A DNA stretch of 64,000 nt from Psococerastis gibbosa (GCA_963971405.1 OZ020486.1:37471419-37535418), one strand, 5' to 3'; shown: positions 38,949 through 50,378, numbered from the stretch's first letter. A program made the numbers and translations. Notes: generated by a model from the sequence alone, not told the origin.

Positions 38949-39792
38949 AACCGGTCCGAGTTTACTCGAACATGCTTTCCAATTTATCAATTAGTAGATG
39001 GAGAAAATGAGTAATATCATGGTAAATAATTTTCTTGTGGTTAAATTTCGGATATCTCGGGAGGGGGGGGGGGGGTTGTCCACCTGACGTCACTGGAGGT
39101 GAGGTAAATTCCAGATAGGTCATTACATTATCACACATTAACAATGGCAGGGCACGCCATGCATTTGAGCGTGAATTTTCATCATTTTTTAAAAAATGTT
39201 TTTTTTTGCACAAAACTAAATAGTTTTTTTGGGAAAGCAACCTGTCCGATTACGTTACTCAATTTAACACCTAAAACATGCCTGAAGAAATCATCGGTAG
39301 AAAAGTTTCGCAGAAAAATTATTATTTAGTAATTTTTCAAAAAAATTGCGTTCTTTTTATTTTTGTACCCCTAAAAGCAAACTATCAACGGGCAAGTGAC
39401 CCCCCGCATTTTATTAAAATTAATAACGACTAAAATATATGTGAATTTAAAAGAAATCGTTGGAGCCGTTTTTTTTTTTAAATAATTTTTTTAGACGTTT
39501 TTTTTTAGTTTTTTGAGAATAAAACACCTCAAAATTATGTTAGCTCAAAATAAAAAAAACAGGCCCCGAGGTATGATTTTTGTGAACCTACATGCCAAAT
39601 TTCATACAAATCGACCGAGTATAGTTTGCCCGGAAATCGATGAACAGACAGAGCGACAGACAGACATTTCGTAAAAAACACTTTTTTTGGTTCCAGGGAC
39701 CTCAAAACGTGTAAATCCATTGAAATCTCGGAATCGAAAATTTTGACCATCACAAAGCTTTCCTTATACTACGTATAAATTGGAAAGAAATA
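38949..39792 (-). repeat. Rep-A copy, inverted
   Basis: Starts gaaccggtccgagtttactc on + and ends ctacgtataaattggaaag. Nearly full length, with a G run at 39062-39075. Confidence 0.85.
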
Positions 39793-39971
39793 AGGTTCTA
39801 AGCCTGAGGATTCACCCTCGTGACCACGGCTCTATTTGCGATGTATGTAATCACCCATTATGATTGGGTGGATCTGAGCCAGGCGGAAAATTATTGCTTA
39901 AGTTGAGTCTCGAATATGGACCTTCCGTTTGATAGTCTTGTTCTCCACTGACTGGACTATTCCAGACCTTA

Positions 39972-40296
39972 AGCTGGCCATTCACGAGGGCTCCAAACGG
40001 ACTCGCGAAAAGCCAAATGGCGCGTCCTGTTCCATTTCGCGTTAGCGCTACCGCTAGCGCTAGGTATTTATAGAGGGGTCATCACGACTACGCTGAACCA
40101 GTCGCTCCAAATCTTTCAAATTCTACAGTGTAAAAGTACCTCTTCCATATCGTCACACTGTACAATTTGAAAGATTTGGAGCGTCTGGTTCAGCGTAGTC
40201 GTGATGACCCGTTTAAATGGCGCTAACGCCAAATGGAACAGGACGCGCCATTTGGCATGGCGCGAGTCCGTTTGTAGCCCTCGTGAATGTCCAGCT
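39972..40296. mobile_element. Foldback MITE with TTA duplication (AGCTGGCCATTCACGAGGG)
   Basis: Long inverted arms: agctggccattcacgagggc / gccctcgtgaatgtccagct, and inner arms cgactacgctgaaccagtcg / ggttcagcgtagtcgtgatg. TTA flanks both sides (39969-39971, 40297-40299). A partial relative is at 54765-54810. Confidence 0.85.
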
Positions 40297-40366
40297 TTAC
40301 ACATACTTTTAGAAACGTCAGGGAGAATAGAAATAGATAATAAATAAAAAATACTCGTAAATAAAC

Positions 40367-40489
40367 ATGTAGAGTAGTGGTAAGGACTCTGAATTTCACC
40401 CGAAAGGTTGTTGGTTCGAGTCCCACACTTGCTACATTTTCTGGCCATGTTTCGGAGGGCATGTAAAGCAGGCGGTCCCGGGCCATCCT
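40367..40489 (+). mobile_element. tRNA-derived SINE, 3'-truncated
   Basis: Head with tagagtagtggtaagg and ggttcgagtcc, body to gcggtcccgggccatccta, then the homology stops. Confidence 0.8.
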
Positions 40490-40496
40490 ATTTACC

Positions 40497-40850
40497 ATTA
40501 CAGGATCGGAGAGAGTCTCAAGCGTTATCTAAGATATAGTGTTTAATTATTTTCTTAAAGCTACTGAGTGAACTAGCTGCCCTGATCTCCAATGGTAGGT
40601 GGTTCCAGTGGCGAATCGAGTATAATACCGTAGATTACCCATGTCTTGTGGTTTTATGCAGTGGTATTTCATATGTTGTGCCATTGCGCTGTGAATGTAA
40701 TTTTGTATATTTTTGTAAGATGTAGGAAGGTGCGTTTGAGTGGGTTACTTTATATTGCACATTAGCATCAGTGAATGGTATTGTGTTTTTTGGTCAGTGG
40801 TTAGGAAATTTAGTACTTTGTAATACTTTTAATACGGTCGCGACGCTTAG
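40497..40850. repeat. Interspersed repeat shared with 13795-13900
   Basis: Longer version of the same unit (ttaattattttcttaaagct and following). Family not identified. Confidence 0.5.
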
Positions 40851-40970
40851 AGTTAAAAATAAATCGGATGCAACTGTTCACTATTTATTTTAAAATATTT
40901 TTTCCAATTTTGCAACAGATCTATACAGGTATATTTATTTTAAACTAATAAATGAGAAAACATAACTAAA

Positions 40971-41537
40971 CAACCGGTCCGAGTTTACTCGAACATGCTT
41001 TCCAATTTATCAATTAGTAGGGAGAGAAAATGAATAATTTCATGGTAAATAATTTTCCTATGGTTAAATTTCTGATATCTCGGGGGGGGGGGGGGGGGTG
41101 GACGTCACTGGAGGTGAGGTAGCCTCAATATATTTAAAACATTAAACATTAAAATTAAGTTATTTTCATTCTTTTACCCCCAGAAGCAATCTATCAAGGG
41201 GTAAGCGACCCCCCGCATTTTATCAACATTAAGAACGACTAGAATATATGTGAATTTAAAAGAAATCGTTGGAGCCGTTTTTTAGAAATAATTTTTTTAG
41301 ACGTTTTTTTTGGAGTTTTTGGGAAAAACCCCCCCAAATTGAGTTAGCCTAAAATAAAAAAAATGGTCCCGAGATATGATTTTTGTGAACCTACATGCCA
41401 AATTTCACTCAAATCCACCGAGTAGTTTGCCCGGAAATCGACGAACAGACAGACCGACAGACTGACCGACAGACAGACATTTCGTAAAAAAAACTTTTTT
41501 GTGTTCCTTATACTACGTATAAATTGGAAAGCAATAA
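40971..41537 (-). repeat. Rep-A copy, inverted, internally deleted
   Basis: Both Rep-A ends are present (accggtccgagtttactcga; tacgtataaattggaaagca) with missing middle parts and a G run at 41081-41098. Confidence 0.8.
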
Positions 41538-41589
41538 TACAATAACTCATATTATAATATAGATACCGTAAGTATGTGAACACATATTA

Positions 41590-42170
41590 ATGCCCATGAA
41601 GGACTGTAGAGCCAGAAGCAGAAGAAGATAAACACATTTATTTTAGTGTAGATTAATTTGCTAAAATATTCTAGGTGTTCATCAGTGCGTTGACTGCGTT
41701 CACAGAATTGATACATAATCTAGAAAGTATCACCCAAAACAACGAAGTGAAAAAACAGACCCCACCACCTGCTGAGAGTCTGAGCAAAAAAGACACCTTG
41801 CACGGATCTCATAAGTTGTTCCGCATTAAGCCCCTTGTTATTCTAAATCGAGCGCCGCTACTTCTAGCGCCTTGTTGTTCTGATAATCTGATTTCGAAGA
41901 AAGACGACTGTCTGGCCACCACTCCCACTAGAGTCTAGACTTAGATGAGTGGGCAGAAACTAGGCAAAATGTTTGAGAAAGACTACTTTTCTTGAAATGT
42001 TGAAAAGTTCCTGCCGGTCAATCAAATAGCTTAATATGAATTTTTAAGCTTAAACGATCAATCAATCTTAGGCAATGAATCGCCAATTGGATGTCGACAA
42101 TTTTTCCAACCTACTTAAAAATTCGTCGATCCTGATAGGGGTTGATCTACTAATGCATCACCTTTGCCTT
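41590..42170. other. Piezo intron without supported exon
   Basis: An 87-codon frame at 41675-41938 is open, but splicing it into Piezo breaks the frame, and exons 18 and 20 join without a gap in the family alignment. Confidence 0.5.
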
Positions 42171-42345
42171 ATTGCTTTCCCATTTAAGCGTAGTAAGCTT
42201 TGTGATGGTTGAAAATTTCAGGATTTCAGTGAATTTACACCAGGAACCCAAAAAAGTATTTTTTACTGTCTATCTGTCGGTACTTATACTAATTTGATAA
42301 ACACGAAAGCATGTTCGGCTAAACTCGGACCGGTTCTTTTTATTG
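42170..42345 (+). repeat. Short Rep-A copy ending at a Piezo splice acceptor
   Basis: Keeps the two Rep-A ends (attgctttcccatttaagcg; aaactcggaccggttctttt). Its end lies about 12 bp before the acceptor AG of Piezo exon 19. Confidence 0.75.
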
Positions 42346-42352
42346 CTTACAG

Positions 42353-42473
42353 AGTTTTAGGAATTTACATCTCGGGCGTATTGTTCATTTGGACAATTTT
42401 GCGTCGCATGCATACATCAATGCACACTGACATCACCTTCAACGACATGAACAACGTTGACCCAGTTCTCCAG
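42353..42473 (+). CDS. Piezo: Piezo exon 19 of window (pore inner helix)
   Basis: Acceptor tattgcttacag, donor gtaact at 42474. Encodes VLGIYISGVLFIWTILRRMH and TFNDMNNVDPVLQ, the inner pore helix and the start of the C-terminal domain (family: ..GLY...VL......... MFE(D/E)LP.VDR(I/V)L.). Phase 2 in, 0 out. Confidence 0.95.
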
Positions 42474-42696
42474 GTAACTTCCAAGTACATAGTCCATGGA
42501 TAATACTTTGAAATTTTGAGTAAAATATTCGTGGCATATTCATCTCAACATCTTCTTAAGTTAACATAAAAATCTTGCACCTTGCGACTGCGGTGGAAGG
42601 CTGTCTGTCAAGCATCTTCTGTTGGAGACTGGAGTGCACACTCGGCACTCCTCTCTATCGCAGGTGTTCACTCCAAGCGATGGTGGGTGGCATTTA

Positions 42697-42924
42697 AGCG
42701 GGGTTTCCACCGACCTCTCATTGCAGAATGCAAATGACATTGACGGAAATTTGAATTTTTCTTTTTATAGAAATCTATTAAAATGTTTGTACTTTTTAAT
42801 TTTAGTTTGTTTGTGATTTTACTCTATGATCATTGATCAATTTTAACTATGGCATAGAGTAAAACAAAAATTTCCGTCAATGTCATTTGCATTCTGCAAT
42901 GAGAGGTCGGTGGAAACCCCACCT
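42697..42924. mobile_element. PIF/Harbinger-like foldback MITE with TTA duplication
   Basis: Arms agcggggtttccaccgacct and aggtcggtggaaaccccacc are inverted; TTA flanks at 42694-42696 and 42925-42927. Confidence 0.85.
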
Positions 42925-43072
42925 TTATTAATGATGTGTCCAATATAAGAAAATAACATGCAAGAGGCATGCATAGGACAAAATTAGAAAAAAATAATTT
43001 TGTAATACTAGGCATTTGAATATTTTTGTTGCCTCAATTTAACGCATCATAAGCATTGATACTCTATTTCAG

Positions 43073-43210
43073 CTATGCAACGACATCTTCCTAGCACGAG
43101 CATTCGAAGAATTTTCGTTAGAGGAAGACCTATTCGCTAAGTTGCTATTTTTGTTCAAATCCCCGAATACTATGGCGAATTGGACAAAGTTGAAGACGGA
43201 AGAATTATAG
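43073..43210 (+). CDS. Piezo: Piezo last exon (C-terminal domain and stop)
   Basis: Acceptor ctctatttcag. Encodes LCNDIFLARAFEEFSLEEDL then FAKLLFLFKSPNTMANWTKL and KTEEL before TAG (43208-43210). (L)C.DI.L.RE..E..LEE.L.AKL.FL.RSPET is the conserved Piezo C-terminus. Confidence 0.96.
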   Translation, partial: LCNDIFLARAFEEFSLEEDLFAKLLFLFKSPNTMANWTKLKTEEL

Positions 43211-43326
43211 ACAAACAAGTCAATGGTATTTCTACGAAAAAAATTTAATTATTGTAAAATTTCATGCTTCATTACCTCTTAACGGAAGTTATTTTAATTT
43301 TTATGCTTGCTCTTTATTTAAGATTG

Positions 43327-43332
43327 AATAAA
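43327..43332 (+). terminator. Poly(A) signal aataaa of Piezo
   Basis: 117 bp after the stop; the only canonical hexamer close to the Piezo end. Confidence 0.7.
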
Positions 43333-43568
43333 CATTCAAATAATTTCAGTATTAGTTCTTTTGTATCATAATACTAATAAGTGGGCTATAATTGGTAAAA
43401 TCCCGTAGACAACGGCATTACAAAATTTGCTTTTTCCATTCATTATCAGCAATTTCCTTAAGCCCAATATTATTAGTTTATTACGAAGTATAATATCAGC
43501 CAAAATTTAAGAAAAGTTGCAACATTTATTTATAAGATGTCGACAAGCGGAAGCCTTAGGGTGGACTT

Positions 43569-43733
43569 CAGGGACGGATCCAGCCCATTTTTTTTTGGGG
43601 GGGGGGGGGTAGTTGTGGGTCAAATAAGAAATAGAATCGATTAAATCAGAGCGTAATAAATTAATTTACAATAGATTTACCAAATTTGGGGGGGGGGGGC
43701 AGATAATCCCCCTGCCCCCCTGTATCCGTCCTT
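43569..43733. mobile_element. Small hAT-like MITE (CAGGGACGGATCCAG)
   Basis: Ends cagggacggatccagccc and tgtatccgtccttg are inverted; G runs at both inner ends. The body (agagcgtaataaattaa) matches 62837-62995. A target duplication is not clear. Confidence 0.6.
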
Positions 43734-43857
43734 GGGTCCTTGGAGGACATGCTATTACAGGTATATATTTTTTGAATAATTTGTTCTGTTTAGTTGGTGG
43801 TGTAAAGGAAAAAAATAATTGATGCTTATTTCTTATTATCGTTAGGTCTAGTTGTAG

Positions 43858-44165
43858 CAGGGGCGTAAAGTTGGCGGGGGCACGGCCCATCTTGCCCCCC
43901 CCCCCCCAGTTCCTCGAGCATTGTAAGACGTGGTTCATGGAGACCCCGGGCCCCTTTGCAGCAATATGAATATAAACATCCCTTGGTTAGCTTTGTAAAA
44001 TCTACAGCTATACTTTACTATACTATTAAAATGCGTAAAACCCTACTATCTCTATTTTGCTCTTATATTTTCAATTTTTCCTTATCCTGCTGCCTGATGG
44101 TAAGGTGGAGATGATAAGGTCTACTTAGTTTTGCCCCGCCATCATTCTAAAACTTTACGCCTCTG
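43858..44165. mobile_element. MITE of the CAGGGGCGTAAAG family
   Basis: Start caggggcgtaaagttggcgg and end aaaactttacgcctctg are inverted; shares gcacggcccatcttgccccc with 5638-5857. Confidence 0.65.
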
Positions 44166-44990
44166 AATTCCAGTGTTGCCCATTGAACCTTGTCCAGTCG
44201 ACGACCCCATCGGTGTTGGGACATTTCTTCTGAGGTCTCAAAGATTGGTTGCCAGAAACTCGGACATAATTGGCATTGTTTCCGAATTAATTTCTAGACA
44301 GTGACAAACTGGTTCACTCCTCGATGTCAACCCACACCGAGTGCAGGTGCCATGAACAGGCTGAGGCTGTGAGACATGCTTTACATTGACATATTGTAAC
44401 ATTATTGTTCTTTTTTATACCCAATCGCCCATATTGTCCACAATAACATCAATAACAAACGTCCGATTCGGCAAACTGCCCCATCAACTTCCTGCGTGAG
44501 TATTATTTGATCTGCAAAAAAAGGACTAGTTTCACCAGGTCAATGACCTGCATGTTTCAATTCCTTCATTTTCATGATTATGCAACCAGTTGTAATCCTT
44601 CCATAAGTTTATCTATCGCCACCAGAGGCAAGATGCGACTCCCATTAGCTGAGTAAAAAACCTCTATGTCTCTTAATCCTCCAGGCCCTCCCTAGGGGTC
44701 TGTAGCCCACCCCCCCCCCCATTTTTAGCTTTACACTAGATAGTATTGAACTTTCCAAGCGTGCGAAATTCACGACCGCACCCCCCCCCCCCCAAAAAAA
44801 ACATCCTGGTTACGAACCTGTCCTGACCATATACAATTACAGATACCCATAGGCGGCAATTCCACCGGCGATTTTACTTCATTTGTGATTTGAGATTTTT
44901 TGTTTGTTTTGTTTTAAGGAGACTATTATGTAGATACTTAACTTATCTATTATAAATTAAGTTACAGTAAGGTAGAGACTTATTAATGAT
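44166..44990. other. Intergenic, no gene
   Basis: C runs at 44711 and 44780. A stretch at 44305-44370 (gacaaactggttcactcctc, gatgtcaaccc) resembles 5445-5510, an unassigned repeat. Confidence 0.4.
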
Positions 44991-44998
44991 GTCTGCTA

Positions 44999-45630
44999 CA
45001 AGCCCGTAGCCAGGATTTTTTTTCGGAGGTGGCTGCGGCAACTGTGATCCTATCCAGTGTAAAAATATTTTCTTGATAATTCAATTGTATCTAGTGTATT
45101 GTTTTGAGGTTATGGTGTTACTGAGTATATATGACAGCATAGGCAGACCAAACGTCAATTTATAGGCGGACTTAGCTTTGGTGAGAACACTGACACATAA
45201 TATTTTGCGGAGATGCGGACTAAATCGTAACGTAACCAATACGACGGTTTAGATTGACTAGAAATTATATTGCATTTTAACCGAAGGGGGGGGGGTCTCC
45301 CCCGGGGGAAAATTTGAAAATATTAGTGCATAATAGTGGGGTTTTACGCATTTTAACAGCAGTAAATGATAGATTTTACAAAGCTTTCAACGGAATGCTT
45401 ACTCATAGAAATAATATTGCATTTAAATCAAAGAGGGGGGCTCGGGGGAAAGAAAATCCACATATAAGTGCAAAACAGTGGGGTTTTACAGCAGCAAAGC
45501 TTACAAAGGAATGCATATTCATATATCTGCAAACAGGGGGGCCCGGGGGTCTCCCCGGAGGAAAAATTTTCATTTCGGGGGGGGGGGGGCTGCAGCCCAA
45601 TAAGCCCCCCCCCCCTTGCCTACGGCCTTG
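44999..45630 (+). mobile_element. hAT MITE, copy 1 (CAAGCCCGTAGCCAGG)
   Basis: Ends caagcccgtagccaggattt and ttgcctacggccttg form imperfect TIRs. A perfect 8-bp duplication gtctgcta flanks it (44991-44998, 45631-45638). Contains repeated blocks with tggggttttac and gggggtctccccggagg, and long G/C runs. No transposase. Confidence 0.9.
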
Positions 45631-45639
45631 GTCTGCTAT

Positions 45640-46260
45640 CATATTATAACTTAATTTATAATAGATAGGCCTAAGTTAAGTATCTACATAATGGTAATGG
45701 ACTCCTTAAAACAAAACACACAAAAAATTACAAATGAAGTAAAATCGCCGTAGCAACAGTTCAAAATCAGAGCTTACGAGTTTTGAAAACACGACCAAGC
45801 CGTCAGGGAAATCGACACTTCCTGACATCTACAGCAGAATGTTAGCCACTGCTGAACATACGACAATCACCCGTAGAGTTCACCGCTTACTCTGGTTCAT
45901 ATAGTCAACGTTAGATGGCATCAGCTTTCTATATAGCGAACAACGAGTGCATCCAACTCCAGCTAGATCCCGGACTCATTCGAGCGCAAACGGTATGAAC
46001 TACGACAATATAAGAAGACAGCTGTTCTCTGCTAAATCGAGGCAGACAGAGAATGTTTTTATAGGATTCTTGCGGGAAGGGCAAGGAAGAATGTAAAGTG
46101 TACGCCTGCTTGACACACATGCCCCACTAACACCACCCGCGACGGCAACAGTCAACAGAGGCGAACGGATAGGGGGAAAAGTTTCCATATTGTATGTAAA
46201 AATATAACAACTTTTATAAAGTACCTATTTGACTTTGTAGAAAGCTTCTACAAGCAGAGG
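45640..46260. other. Intergenic, no supported feature
   Basis: No repeat arm, RNA gene or exon recognised. Confidence 0.4.
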
Positions 46261-46267
46261 CACTAGA

Positions 46268-46400
46268 GAAAGAGGCCATGCAAAAAATTGACAGAAATGA
46301 GATTCGAACCAGAAACTCCGCCTTGTCCCGGTGGTATGCTGACCACTGCACCAAATCAGTCTGGGAAAAGTTTCACCCGATTCTTATCCAAAAGGTACCC
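46268..46400 (-). mobile_element. Second tRNA-like SINE head (tentative)
   Basis: On minus: tggtgcagtggtcagcatac (box A-like) and ggttcgaatctc (box B-like) about 35 bp apart. No duplication was found, and a degraded tRNA gene cannot be excluded. Confidence 0.45.
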
Positions 46401-46980
46401 GCAGGAGATTTTGTAGCAACGGCGGACACAAATTCACTGATTCAGAGAATAAAAAAAAAAAAAGCAAGGGGATGGGGGGTCAGAAAATACAAGTGAAATG
46501 CTTGGACAAACTAATTTTTTCACTCATATGACTTTTAAATTCCCTTAGACCCCACTCCCCGCGAGAGTAGCCATAGTTAGTTAATCTACAATGGTTCATT
46601 ATTGGGGAGGGGAGCCAAATTCGTCTTGACTCGGAACCTTATTTGTGCCCTTGCCCCTACTGACGAAAATCTTGGATACACTCCTGCTATGTGAGATGAA
46701 TATTTCTTCTAAGGGGTGTGACATTTTTGATAAATCTACAATACATATTTCATGTGAATTTTAATTTTGTTAAAAAAATGGGTTTGGGTGTCCAATTTGC
46801 TTTCAAGAGCGGTATGCTCTGTCGTGCCTTAAGCGTAAAATAGTACCTTGAACGGATTATTAACGGGGATTTGTAGTACGTACGAATACTTGAAAACAAG
46901 TTCAAACTTCCTTTTTAAGAATTCTTTAATTGAAGGGACAACTGCACGTTCATGCGTACAGCCCTTATTAATGTTGAAAT

Positions 46981-47535
46981 AATAAATAAATAATGACTTT
47001 TTGTTCTATTACGAAGCCAAGCCAACCTAGCGGAGCTAGAACTATAAACTATAAAGCCCTCTCTTACACTCGGTGTTCCCAATAAACAGTGGCGGCGCTA
47101 CGGGGGTGCCCGGGAGGGCCTGCCCCCCCCCCCCCCCCCGAAAGTTTCTCTGCCCCCCCCCCACTTATGAGATATTTTACATGTTATATCTAGCAGAAGT
47201 TTAGTAATTCAAAAACGTCAGAATTAAAACTGGTTACATTTTACTTACTTTCATTATACCTACTTCCAATGAAAAATGTTTTGTTTTTTCATTGGCCCCC
47301 CCAGATAGAAGTCAATCCCCCCCTTAAAATTTCTAGCGCCGCCACTGTTCCCAAAGCACCTATTTGGCTTTGTGGCACCGGTTTTAGTAAAGATTGTAAT
47401 GTTTTTTTTTTTTTTTAATAAATAAACACATTGTTGTTATTATTATTTACTTAAATAGAAAGGCCCGGGACCGCCTGCTTCACATGCCCTCCGAAGCATG
47501 GCCAGAAAATTTAGCAAGCGTGAGACTCGAACCCA
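46981..47535 (-). mobile_element. SINE copy split by insertion of about 385 bp
   Basis: The 3' half (46981-47075, ataaagccctctcttacact) and the 5' half (47460-47535, cccgggaccgcctgcttcac; gagactcgaaccc) belong to the SINE family at 14332. The interruption includes a MITE at 47087-47347. Confidence 0.8.
47087..47347. mobile_element. hAT-like MITE (CAGTGGCGGCGCTA)
   Basis: cagtggcggcgcta and tagcgccgccactg are perfect inverted ends. Flanks ttcccaataaa and ttcccaaa are similar but not a clean 8-bp duplication. C runs are inside. Confidence 0.75.
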
Positions 47536-48500
47536 ATAGTGTTTTACTTGGAGAAGAGACGCGACCCACAGGCCACCTGATAGATTACAGTGCAGCGTTC
47601 AACTCGGTAGATTTCGATATTTTGGTGGCAATACTTAAATACCAATTTACCTTTTCCGGAAGAGACGGTTGCATGGTTTGAATCTTATTTAAGAGGCAGA
47701 AAGCAAATGGTGGTAATAGGCGATTCACACTCAGATTGGGAAAGATTAGAGCGTGGAGTACCAGCGGGTTCCGTCCTATAGGGCCACTAATTTTCACAAA
47801 ATACATCCAGTCCTTGTCAACAGAAATACAGGGTAGAGTCCAATATCACTGTTTTGCAGATGATGTTCAAGTATACATACACTGTAAACCGGAAGAACAC
47901 CACAGTAAACGTTGTTTCTCAGCAACTAAAAACTTAGCTGCATGGGCCCAATCGCATGCTTTAATCAAACCCACAAAAGACTCAAGTTATCGTATTAGGT
48001 TCTAAAAGGTTACTCAATGTGGTAGATTTCAGAACTTTGCCGTTAGTGCAATTAAATGGAGTCCCGATCCCGTACAGCCAGCAAGTGAAAAATCTATATA
48101 CAGGCGTTATTTTCGATCAAAATATGACATGAGAGCAGCAAATAAAGAGTATATGCAAAAAAGAAAATGGAACCATCCATGCAATGTACAGGCTAAGGAA
48201 CATTCTAGATGCAAGAGTGAGACAGACTCTGATACAAACTATGGTACTGCCGATTTTTGATTATGGTGATGTGGTATTTGGTAGATTAACTAAAGCTCTT
48301 AATTACAAACTATACAGTAACGAATGAACACATGTATTCGTTATATTTTCTATATAAAAAAAGATTGCCATATGACCCCATACTGCAATGTGCATGTCTG
48401 GCTAAAGGCTAAAGAGCGAAGAAAACAACATGCACTGATACACCTGTTTAGGATATTACGATACATACCAAACACTCATCTTTCCTAACATCCTTATTCA
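47536..48500 (+). pseudogene. Jockey/CR1-like reverse transcriptase, decayed
   Basis: Reverse-transcriptase motif A (DYSAAFNSVD, 47583-47613), motif B region (RGVPAGSVL, then an in-frame stop near 47778, then GPLIF) and motif C HCFADDVQVYIH (about 47856-47890). A frame change occurs near 47665. Further downstream the frame RLRNILDARVRQTLIQ continues in another frame with more stops. Dead element. Confidence 0.8.
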
Positions 48501-48975
48501 CATACTTGTCTGATTATCACAACTTTAGCCCTGTCCAACCCACTGGACAACATCATTTTCATGAATTAATTTTACCGCTTAAACTCATCCTGGCATTGGA
48601 TTCCTTTTTTCGTCCCATTTGAGTTATCTCCCGCCACTTCATTACTGTTGTTAACATGCTGTAGCGACATTGGGTTCTCTGGCATTCCAATAAGTTTTCA
48701 GGTGGTTTTAAAAGTTTGTGAAGACCGAAGACCGACTTTGTAGCTTTTTGTTTTATTATTTAAATATTGATCAAATGAGCATGTAAATAAATTGTACCGA
48801 TTTCTCTTTAGATATAGGGTTGAATCACTAAGTAACAGCATTTTAGTGATTCCTAGTATTTTCATTGGCCCCCACCAGCCCCCTATTTTTGGTGTCCAAG
48901 GGGCTGGACGTTTTGGCTCAAGGGGTTGCATCAGCCTAAGCACTTCAAATTTAGTTTTATTTCAGGACAACCAAA
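48501..48975. other. Intergenic, no gene
   Basis: Probably the remaining 3' part of the decayed LINE; no clear motif. Confidence 0.4.
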
Positions 48976-49272
48976 ATGTCTGGAAAGAATGTTTTTAACA
49001 TGAACAACCCGAAAGATGTTGATAGAATGATGCAATATCTTAACGAAACTTCCGATTTGGAGCTGGAGTCTGATGAAGAAAGTGACGAGGAATTCCAATT
49101 GACTAGCCAAATGCATATGGTTGACGATGGCATTGATGGCAGCAGTGAAGAAGATTTTGTTGAAGATCAGTCGGTTCCGCCTGAACCATCTCTACTTTAC
49201 TACTGTGGCTTCTGGCCAGGAAGTCCGCCCAAGAAGAGAGCTTTGACCACATTGGTACCTACCGATTTCTGA
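48976..49272 (+). CDS. Hypothetical acidic ORF (98 aa)
   Basis: Begins MSGKNVFNMNNPKDVDRMMQ and is very acidic in the middle (ELESDEESDEEF, SSEEDFVEDQ), ending SPPKKRALTTLVPTDF. A plausible acceptor (tttatttcag) lies 12 bp before the ATG. Acidic N-termini of this type occur in PiggyBac-like transposases, but no catalytic domain follows, so it could be a truncated transposase or a chance ORF. Unrecognised. Confidence 0.3.
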   Translation: MSGKNVFNMNNPKDVDRMMQYLNETSDLELESDEESDEEFQLTSQMHMVDDGIDGSSEEDFVEDQSVPPEPSLLYYCGFWPGSPPKKRALTTLVPTDF

Positions 49273-50370
49273 CGATAAAAAAAAATTACTCCAGGTACAA
49301 GTTGGTCGGATGTAACAAGAAAACAAATATTTCGGGACAAAAGTGTATGATAGGATCTGAGTAGGAGTTACGAATCAGTAAATTCTACACGAGTGACATG
49401 TTCACGACTTCTTGACAGTGATTGCCCAAATTTCGGGGATGTAGTATTGTAGCTTTGGGATATAGTATTGTAGCTTTGGGATGCAACATATTATATGTTC
49501 ATTCAAGGATAGTAGTCCAGTAGTTAGCGTCGTTGAGGTCTGCCTCATGTCACTCAATATTTTTGAAGACTTGTGCCTGATAAAGGATCAAAACTGTTTC
49601 CTCAATTTCCACCAAAGAAAATAATTAAAGCATATCGTTTATTCATTGGGTAATAATGTCCAACCAGGTGGACATTCCATATTTCAAGAATGAATGGATG
49701 AATTTTTTTCATTCATTCATGTTTTCATTCTGAAAGTCCATATTAGTTCAAATTCCGAAGGGCATAATTTTAGCGTACGTAGAAAAAAAGTGTGACTGAA
49801 AGGGTTAACACAAGAGCTTCTAACAAGCTTTCTATTGCGAGAAACCGAACAAATTACTATAATCATTCCTTCGCAGTGAACACCTCTAGGCTATGGTATT
49901 CCTTGCCAGAAGAAACGAGAACAGATAATTAATTGGGGAGAAAAAGAAAAAAAAGAAATTGGGGAGCTTTAGGACAGCCTGCCGTCAGTTACTTGGGAGT
50001 GAATGAGTGAATGAATGAGTTATTATTTTCTATCTTCACTTCTGCAATTATTTCCTCTCATTCATTTTTTTCTTGGCTACGGCCATGACTGCACCTGATT
50101 GGTCATTTGCAAAATTGACTATTAATATTTCTGACATATGTACAGAAATGCCGGCCCATTCGTCCCTTGTACCTCTGTGTCTCCTAGTATATCTCCCATC
50201 GTCGCTAGAGGTGACAACCAGCAATATATGGGGAGAGGAGCCTGCATTCCACCATCCCAGAAGGTGGCTAACAGAAACAGATAGATCCCCACCGTAGTCG
50301 CAAGGTGTACATGGTCCAATGGAGTACTGTCATGTGATAACCGTGAGGTTGTCGTGTGTAGCGTATATCA
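49273..50370. other. Intergenic, no supported feature
   Basis: Short tandem words (ttgtagctttgggat at 49447 and 49469; aatgagtgaatgaatgag at 50003) only. Confidence 0.4.
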
Positions 50371-50378
50371 GTATATAT

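Larger units (their letters stand above)
1286..43332 (+). other. Piezo: Piezo mechanosensitive channel gene, C-terminal ~940 residues in 20 exons
   Basis: Overall gene entry. Piezo proteins are trimeric plasma-membrane cation channels opened by membrane tension. The exons encode, in order, a charged helix-rich segment, a disordered linker, transmembrane blades (SLPLPLMAFLW, ALLLLFFIHK), the FFRQL-containing helix region, the anchor (ENFITKNYNYIN, IPFF..F..VVDW), the extracellular cap, the last pore helix (GVLGIYISGVLFIW) and the C-terminal domain (LEEDLFAKLLFLFKSPNTM). Each of these matches the order known for Piezo. Exon phases are mutually compatible along the chain; only the exon 6/7 junction is ambiguous. 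The N-terminal blades and the start codon lie left of the window. The sequence is rather divergent from the Drosophila and vertebrate proteins as I remember them (for example KSPNTMANWTK where RSPET.IKWT is usual), so it may be a Piezo-like paralogue. One intron carries the Polinton. Confidence 0.93.

Noticed and set aside
41675-41938. 87-aa ORF considered as a missing Piezo exon
   Set aside because: Its acceptor gives the wrong frame and a stop, and exons 18 and 19 of the window join without a gap relative to the known Piezo order.
45314-45668. Overlapping Gly/Pro-rich ORFs
   Set aside because: Produced by G/C homopolymers inside a hAT MITE.
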